Assembly: GCA_021802965.1 (NCBI GenBank)
Contig: JAJZQZ010000011.1
Location: 1 to 32,222 of the forward strand
Length of the DNA: 32,222 bases
Reading direction: 5' to 3'
Origin: Actinomycetes bacterium
GTDB taxonomy: Bacteria > Actinomycetota > Thermoleophilia > RBG-16-64-13
Shown one piece after another: positions 10,004 to 17,459 of this stretch. The stretch's first letter is position 1; the number at the start of each line of letters is the position of its first letter. A program made the translations under genes and the position numbers. Below the pieces are notes generated by a model that made no database searches, was not told where the DNA came from, and saw only the letters and a program-made list of their open reading frames with translations.

Positions 10004-10983
10004 GCCTCCCCCGCTTCACCTACACCGCCGCCACCTCCGTCGAGGAGGCCTGCTCCCTGGCCGGATCAGGCACCATGTTCTTGTCCGGGGGCACCGACCT
10101 GCTGGTGAGCATGAAGCAGCGCATCCACGCGCCGGCGCGCCTGGTCGGGCTCGCCGGGATACCCGAGTTGCACGGGGTTGCCGAGACGCAGGCGGGCGGC
10201 CTCCGCATCGGTGCGGCCACGACCATCACCCAGCTCGCGGAATGGGCTCTGACCGTCCCGCGCTGGTCCGCGTTGGGAGACGCGGCGCTCAAGACGAGCT
10301 CCCCCCTGCTGCGCAATACGGGGACGGTCGGCGGGAACCTCTGCCTGGACACCCGGTGCTCGTTCTACAACCAGCCGGCCATCTTTCGGGCGCGCTGGGG
10401 AGCGTGCCTCAAGCTGGGCGGAGACGTGTGCCACGCCGTCAGGAGAAGCACTACCTGCCACGCCGTCTACTCGGGTGACCTGGCTGGCCCCCTGATGGCC
10501 TGGGGCGCGACCGCCACCGTGGCGGGACCGGCGGGTACGCGCACCCTGCCCGTTGAGCACCTCTTCACCGGCGACGGCGCGCGTCCGTGCGCCCTCGCGT
10601 CCGACGAGATCCTGGTCCGGGTCGAGCTGCCCCAGCCCCCGCCGTACGCGCGTTTCTCGTACCAGAAGCTGCGGCTGCGGGACTCGATCGACTTCCCCCT
10701 CATGGGAGTGTCGCTCTTCGCCGCGTTCGACGGTCCGGGCGCCGGGGCGCGCTGCCGCGGCTGCCGGATCGTGCTGAACGCGGCCGGGCCCGCTCCCGTG
10801 GTGGTCCATGAGGCCGGCGGTCTTCTGGACGGCGCCGTGCCCACCGAGGAGCTCGCCGCCGACCTGGCGCCGCTCCTGCGCGCGGAGGCTCGGGCGGTGG
10901 GGAACACCGCCGCCGGCGCCGGATACCGAATCGAGATGATCGAAGTATTGGTGCGCCGCGCCTTGCGGGCCTTGGAAGGCTGA
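10000..10983 (+). CDS. hcrB: FAD-binding subunit of Mo-hydroxylase with extra [4Fe-4S] insertion, 4-hydroxybenzoyl-CoA reductase beta-like
   Basis: TTG start overlapping upstream stop (TTGA); GGTDLLVSMK, NTGTVGGNLC FAD motifs; C120-X15-C136-X7-C144-X8-C153 insertion typical of HcrB. Confidence 0.85.
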   Translation: MSLPRFTYTAATSVEEACSLAGSGTMFLSGGTDLLVSMKQRIHAPARLVGLAGIPELHGVAETQAGGLRIGAATTITQLAEWALTVPRWSALGDAALKTSSPLLRNTGTVGGNLCLDTRCSFYNQPAIFRARWGACLKLGGDVCHAVRRSTTCHAVYSGDLAGPLMAWGATATVAGPAGTRTLPVEHLFTGDGARPCALASDEILVRVELPQPPPYARFSYQKLRLRDSIDFPLMGVSLFAAFDGPGAGARCRGCRIVLNAAGPAPVVVHEAGGLLDGAVPTEELAADLAPLLRAEARAVGNTAAGAGYRIEMIEVLVRRALRALEG

Positions 10984-10991
10984 CCCGACCG

Positions 10992-12632
10992 ATGGAGGAC
11001 CACATGCCGAACCCCGGCCCGCCGCCCGGCCTCGACAGATACCGACTGGGCACGTTCGCGGACATCATGTATCGAAACTCCCTCCTCTACGCCGAGAAAG
11101 AAGCTTTTGTCTGCGGCACCGAGAGGGTGACCTTCGCGCAGTTCAACGCCGGCTCGAACAGGCTCGTCCGCGCCCTGTACGGACTTGGCCTCGAGAAGGG
11201 TGAGACCCTGGGCGTCGTCTCCTGGAACTGCATGGAGGTCCTCTACGCCTACGGGGCGGCCATGAAGGGCGGCTTCATCGTCTCCCCGTTCAATGCCCGG
11301 CTGCAGGACGACGAGTTGACCGCCGTGATCGACGACTCGGCCGCCCAGGTGCTCATTGTGGGCGCGGGATGCGAGGACAGGGTCGAGCGTATCCGCCCGC
11401 GGCTGGGACACATGCGCCACCTCGTCTCCTGCGACCCGGGCCGGGAGGGGATGATCCCCTTCGCCGAGCTGGTGGCAGCCCACGCGGACGACGAGCCCGA
11501 CGTGGAACTCGACGAGGACGACCCGTTCCTCATCATCTACACCAGCGGCACCACCGGCGCCCCCAAGGGCGCCCTCTACACGCACAGGCGCAAGCTCGAA
11601 GACTGCAAGGTCTGGGCGCTGAACCTGACCGTGGAGCCGAGAGACCGCGCGATGCTGGTGCAGCCGCTCTTTCACATCGCGGGCACCATCATCTTGGCGT
11701 TCATGTACGTGGGGGCCGCTCACATCATCATGCCCAACACGTCCTTCGACCCGGTGGCCACCGTCCACACCATGGAGCGGGAGAAGATCACCTTCCTGCA
11801 GGTGGTCCCCACGCTGCTCGTGTCCATAATGGATGCGGCCGAGATCGAACGCCCCGACCTGAGCGCCTTGACGCGCATCCTGTACGCGGCGTCCCCGATG
11901 CCCGTCGACCTCTTGCGCAGGGGGTTGGAGACCTACGGACCGGTCTTCGTACAGTCCTACGGGCAGTCCGAGTCCGGTCCCAACATCACCTCCTTCCCCC
12001 GCGACGAACACGACGTCCTGCACCTGCCGCCGGATCAGCAACAGGTGCTGCGCTCGGCGGGACGACCCTGCGTGGGTGTGCAGGTGAGGATCGTCGACGG
12101 CGAAGGCCGCGAGTGCGGCTCTGGCGACATCGGGGAGATCACGGTGCGCAGCAAGTCGCTGATGGTGGGGTACTGGCGGAAACCCGAGGAGACGGCCAGG
12201 ACCATCGTCGACGGCTGGCTCCACACCGGCGACATGGGCTACCTCGACCCCGAGGGCTACCTCTATCTTGTGGACCGCAAGCGGGACATGATCGTCACGG
12301 GCGGGGAGAACGTCTACCCCTACGAGGTCGAGCAGGTGCTCCGTCTCCACCCGGCCGTCGACGAGGCCGCCGTCGTCGGCCTTCCCGACCCCTATTGGGT
12401 CGAGCGGGTGCACGCCTTCGTGGTGCTGGCAAAACCCGGCGAACCGCTCGATGATCCCACTGCCGCTGGGGAGCCCGCTCTGGTCGAAGAGTTGCGCCGC
12501 TTCTGTCGGGACCACCTCGCTGGGTACAAGGTGCCGAAGTCGGTCGAGTTCATCGATGCCCTTCCACGTAACGCCACCGGGAAGGTGCTGCGGCGCGAGC
12601 TACGCGCCCGCTGCGTCGGGACCAGCGACTAG
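10992..12632 (+). CDS. AMP-dependent acyl/aryl-CoA ligase
   Basis: IIYTSGTTGAPKGALYTHR, GWLHTGDMGYLDPEGYLYLVDRKRDMIVTGGENVYPYEVE, PRNATGKVLRRELR motifs of the ANL superfamily. Confidence 0.93.
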   Translation: MEDHMPNPGPPPGLDRYRLGTFADIMYRNSLLYAEKEAFVCGTERVTFAQFNAGSNRLVRALYGLGLEKGETLGVVSWNCMEVLYAYGAAMKGGFIVSPFNARLQDDELTAVIDDSAAQVLIVGAGCEDRVERIRPRLGHMRHLVSCDPGREGMIPFAELVAAHADDEPDVELDEDDPFLIIYTSGTTGAPKGALYTHRRKLEDCKVWALNLTVEPRDRAMLVQPLFHIAGTIILAFMYVGAAHIIMPNTSFDPVATVHTMEREKITFLQVVPTLLVSIMDAAEIERPDLSALTRILYAASPMPVDLLRRGLETYGPVFVQSYGQSESGPNITSFPRDEHDVLHLPPDQQQVLRSAGRPCVGVQVRIVDGEGRECGSGDIGEITVRSKSLMVGYWRKPEETARTIVDGWLHTGDMGYLDPEGYLYLVDRKRDMIVTGGENVYPYEVEQVLRLHPAVDEAAVVGLPDPYWVERVHAFVVLAKPGEPLDDPTAAGEPALVEELRRFCRDHLAGYKVPKSVEFIDALPRNATGKVLRRELRARCVGTSD

Positions 12633-12642
12633 CCGACCTTCT

Positions 12643-13671
12643 ATGCCTATGCCCATCCCGCGGGCGATGAGCCGCGAAATCAACGCACCGAGAGCCCGTT
12701 TCATCCTCGTGGCCCTCCTGCTTGCCTGCTCGGTGGTCCTTTTCTCGTGCGAGCACGACTCGACCGGCAATCCCCCCACGAGCGCGGGCGCTACCTCGGC
12801 GCCCGAAACCGCACCCCCTTCGAACTCTCCCGCCGGCCAGCGGGTCGTATATGCCGTGGGTGACGATACCTATCCCGACTCCGTCACTGTCTCCCACCGG
12901 CTGGCCGCCCTCGTGCCCCTCCCCTCGCAAGGTCTCGCCCTCTTCTGCTACCTCGGAGACGTGCAGACCAAAGGCACCGCCGAAGACTTCCGGCGGTACG
13001 ACGCCATATGGGGAGGTGCGGGCCGTGACCTGCGCACGAAGACCGTCTCGATCATCGGCAACCATGAGACCGGCAACTTGGACAAGGGTTGGCGAGCATA
13101 TTGGAGCGGAAACCTGGTCACGCCATGGCCGGGCAGCCCGACCCAGACCCACCCCCCTTACTACGCGGTGAAGCTCGGCTCGTGGAAGGTGATCGCCCTC
13201 AATACGACCGACGACCTGCGGGCCAGGAGCCCTCAATACGACTTCCTGGTGGCTCAGCTGCGGGAGGGCGGCTACAAGTGCATCGTGATCGGGCACCATC
13301 CTCGCTGGTCCAACGGCAAGCACGGCGACGATGCAGACCTCGCCGACGCCTGGAAGGCCATGTGCGACCACGGCGCCGTCGCCTACGTCTCCGGTCACGA
13401 TCACAACTCGCAGATCCAGCCGCGTCGAGCAGCCGACGGCACCGTCGTCTCGACCGGGGGCTGCCTCCAACTCGTCGCGGGAGCCGGCGGAGCGCCGCTC
13501 TACTCGTTCCGTTCCGGGCCCGGCGTCTCCGCGCCCGCGTGGGGCGACGCGACTCACTACGCGATCCTCCGGCTTACACTCCAAGACGCCGAGTTCGGGG
13601 TCGATTTCATCGCACAGGACGGCAGCCTGCTCCACTCGGCGACCTTCCCGGCCAAGGCAGGCACGGGATAG
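12643..13671 (+). CDS. Lipoprotein metallophosphoesterase
   Basis: Lipobox-like FILVALLLACSVVLFSC; metallophosphoesterase motifs YLGDVQ, IIGNHE, VIGHHPRW, YVSGHDHN. Confidence 0.85.
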   Translation: MPMPIPRAMSREINAPRARFILVALLLACSVVLFSCEHDSTGNPPTSAGATSAPETAPPSNSPAGQRVVYAVGDDTYPDSVTVSHRLAALVPLPSQGLALFCYLGDVQTKGTAEDFRRYDAIWGGAGRDLRTKTVSIIGNHETGNLDKGWRAYWSGNLVTPWPGSPTQTHPPYYAVKLGSWKVIALNTTDDLRARSPQYDFLVAQLREGGYKCIVIGHHPRWSNGKHGDDADLADAWKAMCDHGAVAYVSGHDHNSQIQPRRAADGTVVSTGGCLQLVAGAGGAPLYSFRSGPGVSAPAWGDATHYAILRLTLQDAEFGVDFIAQDGSLLHSATFPAKAGTG

Positions 13672-13723
13672 AGGCCGAAAAGAGTCGGTCACCCGCGAAC
13701 TGAGACTACTCCCCGCCGACCTG

Positions 13724-15868
13724 CTACCCGGACGGCTGCGGGTCGAAGTACAGCTCGATGGTGGTGTCTTCCACGGTGTCGCCGCTCCGATGGTACTTCT
13801 TGCTGGCGACCTTGCCGCCCACCGACTCGCCCTTGCGCGCCACGACGTCCCAGTTCTGGATGACCACCGCCTCACCGTCGAGCTCGCTCCTGTGCCCGTC
13901 GATGAAGTTCGCCCACCAGAAACCCGCGGGAGCGTAGGAGAACTCGAGCCAACTCCCATCGGGGTGCGTGACCTTGACCTTCTCGGAGATGATCGGAACG
14001 ATCAAACGGAGCTTGGGCTGAAACGGCGGTCCTTGGTGACCGTTCAGAAATGCGCCGGTAGCCAGGAGCTCCAAGTTCCTCGCCTGCATCATGGGATGCG
14101 GCGGCGTCAGGGTCACGGTCGCGGTGGTCCCGGGGATCGACCACTGATACGACTCGCTGAGCTCACCCTCGCCCCCCAATGTCATTCCGAGCTCGTTGGT
14201 CTTGTAGAGGGGGAACTGCGCATCGGCGACGGCATCCTGGACCATGCTCGTCATCAACGAGTGGAAGACCAGCCGGAAGTTCAGCAATAACTCTCCCTCC
14301 CGCCTGATCGCCTCGGCCAGCCTCTGCATCTCGGGGACATTGCGGCACCACTCGGCGATCTCGAAGATCTCCGCGACGTAGAAGATCTCCTTTTGCTCGC
14401 TCGCCCACCTCACGCGGTTGTCCACGGCCTTGCCCAGTGCGGCCTCGATGAGCCCCCATCCGGTGAGCAACTGCGGGCGGAAATAGCCCTCCATCCCCCA
14501 GCGATAGACCAAGTTCTTCCATTGGAGGAAGAAGGGCAGCTCATCGCGGATGTCATCCGGCCACTGGAGGCAGTTTTGCAGGCCGGCCTCGATGTAGGGC
14601 CATTGCTGCTCAAGGTACTCCTTGCGCTTCGTCGAATCCCACAGCGCCGCGTCCCGTTCCCACTGGTCGCCGAGAGCCGTCGGGGTGTGACTGCCAAGGT
14701 CGCCCGCGTCCCCAGGGGTGCCGGCGGCAGCTCCCTTGCCGCTGAAGTGATAGACGTCGAGCGTGATACGGCCGGCACCCACGTAGACGGGGCAGAGGTA
14801 GGCCTCGCCGTTGGCACGGAACCCGAAGCCGAACCACTCCTGCCCGCCGGGCGGGGATGTCCCGGGGGGAGGGGTGATGGTGAGCGTCCCCGGGTTGCTC
14901 AGGACGAGACCTTCAGGTTCCAACTTCACGCCGCCCACGAGGCCGCCCGTCGCGGGCAGCCCGCCGACGCCCGAGAGGGGCACCACGGAGATGTCCACCG
15001 ACCCCGCGACGGCCGCCGGGGGGAGCGTCAGAACGTACTTGGTGCCGTCGGCCCCGGTGGCGTCGATAGCGCCCCCTGAACTGTCGATGGTCGCGGTAGC
15101 TCGGCGGCTATCGTCGGCCTGGATGGTCACCATGAGGGGATTGGCCCCCACCTTCTGCAGCAGACTATGGAGCACCTGGGCAACCTCGCCCCGAGTAGCA
15201 GGCGCCCAGGGGTCCCAGCCGGCTCCGAAACCCTCGAGACCGACGAGCAGGCCGTTGTGCTCGGCTTTGCGCAGGTTGGCGGCGTGGGTCTGGTCGTCGA
15301 AAGTGGGCAGACTACCCTGGTATCCTGGAGGGGTAGCAGCGAGGGCCCCCGGCTTCAGGCGATCGGCGGCGCGCACCACCATGGTCAGAAGTTGAGCGCG
15401 CTTTATGGGGTCGCCGGGAGCGAAGGTGGTGGGGGTGGCGCCTTTGGTGATCTGGTTGGCCGCGCACACGGCGATGTAGTTGTCGGGGAAGAAGGGGTCG
15501 GCATACCCCCCGACCTGTACGTCTGAGAAAGGACTGATGTCGGCTTCGGTCACGGGCAGGGCGAAGCTCAGGACCACCATCTTGGCGAATTGCTGCCTGG
15601 TAACCTGACGATCGGGGCCGAAGCTGCCATCGGGGAAGCCGCCGATGATGCCGCGGGCCGAGAGGTCGGCGATCGCCGTGGTGTAGCGATGGGTGGCGGG
15701 GACGTCGTTGAAGGCGAGAGCGGGAGACGCAAGCGCCATGAGGAACACGAGTGCACACGCGCCCGCGAGCAGCCAAGCCGCGAGCTTCGGACGGCGCCCG
15801 AACCGGGCTCCCACGACGGCCGACCCGACCACAACGGACCGCTCCCCCACAACTCTTGCCCATTCCAT
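13724..15868 (-). CDS. SLH-domain secreted/surface protein with uncharacterised C-terminal region
   Basis: Signal peptide (LAAWLLAGACALVFLMALASPALA) then SLH repeats (FNDVPATHRYTTAIADLSARGIIGGFPDGSFGPDRQVTRQQFAKMVV; CAANQITKGATPTTFAPGDPIKRAQLLTMVVRAAD); in-frame ATG at 15868. Confidence 0.88.
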   Translation of the reverse strand: MEWARVVGERSVVVGSAVVGARFGRRPKLAAWLLAGACALVFLMALASPALAFNDVPATHRYTTAIADLSARGIIGGFPDGSFGPDRQVTRQQFAKMVVLSFALPVTEADISPFSDVQVGGYADPFFPDNYIAVCAANQITKGATPTTFAPGDPIKRAQLLTMVVRAADRLKPGALAATPPGYQGSLPTFDDQTHAANLRKAEHNGLLVGLEGFGAGWDPWAPATRGEVAQVLHSLLQKVGANPLMVTIQADDSRRATATIDSSGGAIDATGADGTKYVLTLPPAAVAGSVDISVVPLSGVGGLPATGGLVGGVKLEPEGLVLSNPGTLTITPPPGTSPPGGQEWFGFGFRANGEAYLCPVYVGAGRITLDVYHFSGKGAAAGTPGDAGDLGSHTPTALGDQWERDAALWDSTKRKEYLEQQWPYIEAGLQNCLQWPDDIRDELPFFLQWKNLVYRWGMEGYFRPQLLTGWGLIEAALGKAVDNRVRWASEQKEIFYVAEIFEIAEWCRNVPEMQRLAEAIRREGELLLNFRLVFHSLMTSMVQDAVADAQFPLYKTNELGMTLGGEGELSESYQWSIPGTTATVTLTPPHPMMQARNLELLATGAFLNGHQGPPFQPKLRLIVPIISEKVKVTHPDGSWLEFSYAPAGFWWANFIDGHRSELDGEAVVIQNWDVVARKGESVGGKVASKKYHRSGDTVEDTTIELYFDPQPSG

Positions 15869-16101
15869 CGGTGCCCCTCCTCGCCGTGTACGCGCTGGGT
15901 GCACCGATTCTACTGATGTGTGGTTAGGCGCGCAAACGCACAGTACAGAACCCTGAGTGAAGAAGGCCTTCGATGGTCTTGGCCGTGTGGCTGAAGCGCA
16001 TCGGCAAGACGACACTGACCAGGCCTGAGGCGGGCGTGGCCTCCGCGGTCCGAGGCACGTGGAGGGGCATCCCCGCATCCGATGAAGTCTTCATCGGCGG
16101 G

Positions 16102-16776
16102 CTAAGCCGTCCGATCTTCCCTGTCCTCGACGTACGCTCCCGCGACCGATGCGCCGGTCTGGTCGGCCAGCCGTACGAAGAAGTCCCGGGCGAACGCGTA
16201 GTCGTCAGCGGCAAGCCGACGGGACTGCGGCAGAGACAGGAGCGCCAGTCGACGGTCCAACTGGCCGAGGATGAAGTCGATGCCGACGCGCCCGTACCAG
16301 GAGCGTATCGCCCGGGTCACCCCCACGACGCCGAACGTGTCCAACTTGTCGGCGTCGAAGAGGATCCGCGACTCCAGCGTGGTCCGGTCGACGTCGTCGA
16401 ACGAAAGGTCGTGCCTGGCTATCGCGAACAGGGTCGGGGCGCGCTTCTCGGCCGGAAAGCCGAGACGCTCGAGGATAGGGACGGCCAGTTCGGCACTGAG
16501 CGCGCCGTGGTCCTCGTCCCGGACGTGGTGCCTACCAAGGTCATGCAGGAAGGTGGCGGCCGCCAACACCTCGAGATCGGCCCCCAGCTCCTCCCCGAGT
16601 GCCAGCACTCGGCTCCAGACACGGTCGATGTGATCCTCGCCATGGGATTCCGAAGGCACGGGCGCTCGGCCCATCTCCGTGAGCATGGCCTCGCGAAGGA
16701 GCGGAAGCCAGCGGCGCCAGGCCGCATCTGTAGCTCCGACGTCGGCGGGTTCGTCCACCGTATCCCTTCCCATCAT
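16102..16776 (-). CDS. HD-domain phosphohydrolase
   Basis: HGEDHIDRVWSRVLAL...LAAATFLHDLGRH...IARHD...ILFDADKLDTFG; in-frame ATG at 16776 or 16773 although the ORF track extends further upstream. Confidence 0.85.
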   Translation of the reverse strand: MMGRDTVDEPADVGATDAAWRRWLPLLREAMLTEMGRAPVPSESHGEDHIDRVWSRVLALGEELGADLEVLAAATFLHDLGRHHVRDEDHGALSAELAVPILERLGFPAEKRAPTLFAIARHDLSFDDVDRTTLESRILFDADKLDTFGVVGVTRAIRSWYGRVGIDFILGQLDRRLALLSLPQSRRLAADDYAFARDFFVRLADQTGASVAGAYVEDREDRTA

Positions 16777-16943
16777 CGCCGGGATCTGCTTCCCCACGCG
16801 AGATTGGCCCCCAGGAACACGAGGAATGCCACCACCTCGAGGACGATGATCAAGGTGGTCGAGAGGTGGAGCAACTTGGCCGCGACCAGGTAGAGCAGCA
16901 CAAGCCCGATCAACAAACTCACCACGTTGACCCCGCCTATCAT
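16773..16943 (-). CDS. Small two-TM membrane protein (56 aa)
   Basis: MIGGVNVVSLLIGLVLLYLVAAKLLHLSTTLIIVLEVVAFLVFLGANLAWGSRSRR; stop overlaps the HD gene start. Confidence 0.6.
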   Translation of the reverse strand: MIGGVNVVSLLIGLVLLYLVAAKLLHLSTTLIIVLEVVAFLVFLGANLAWGSRSRR

Positions 16944-17131
16944 ATTGCCCTCCCAGGTTGGGCTCGTCGGAGCGGATGACACAGGGGGGCCCTTGGGCCC
17001 TGCTCAGTATGGCAGTGACGGTGACCACACGCAACCGACCCTCCTGCGCATCGGCAAGGGGTGAAATAGGGTCTTCGCGGAGGTCCCAGGGAAAAAGAAG
17101 AAGGCTCGCATATGCAGGCCTCTTCTTATAG

Positions 17132-17183
17132 TAGCGGGCAGGATTTGAACCTGCGACCCTCGGGTTATTAGCCCGTCCGCTCT
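17132..17183 (-). pseudogene. 3' half of a tRNA (Met/Ile-like) lacking its 5' half; candidate integration (att) site
   Basis: Minus strand reads AGAGCGGACGGGCTAATAACCCGAGGGTCGCAGGTTCAAATCCTGCCCGCTAC: anticodon stem-loop, variable region, TpsiC arm (GCAGG TTCAAAT CCTGC) and 3' acceptor strand, but no matching 5' acceptor (GTAGCGG) or D-arm upstream. Confidence 0.75.
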
Positions 17184-17291
17184 CAGCACAAGGGAAGTCG
17201 ATCCCGGTCAACGAGGACCAAGAAAGGCACCACCCGGCAGGTATCCCAGGCAAACGCGGTCCAACGGTATCCAAGGGCGGACAACCCGGGC

Positions 17292-17311
17292 GTTGGCAAA
17301 GCGTTGGCATG
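17292..17311. repeat. Two direct copies of GCGTTGGCA with 11-bp period, possible integrase arm-type sites
   Basis: GCGTTGGCAAAGCGTTGGCA beside the tRNA 3' fragment. Confidence 0.4.
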
Positions 17312-17459
17312 CGCTGGGCGAGGCAAAACCTGGAAGACCCTCTAGCAGATAGGGCATAATGGGGCACCTCGGGTCACACGGACTCATTCCCAGCTGGGTA
17401 AGTGGGTGCACGCACCACTGCGGGGGTTGACCGTGGCGCTCGTCGGCAGGGAAGTCTAT

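Noticed and set aside
10467-12515. 682-aa minus-strand ORF antisense to the acyl-CoA ligase
   Set aside because: Long antisense frames are expected in high-GC DNA; the plus-strand product has clear ANL motifs and this one has none.
12550-13959. 469-aa minus-strand ORF over the metallophosphoesterase
   Set aside because: Arg/Gly/Ser-rich with no domain; the opposite strand encodes a clear lipoprotein phosphoesterase.
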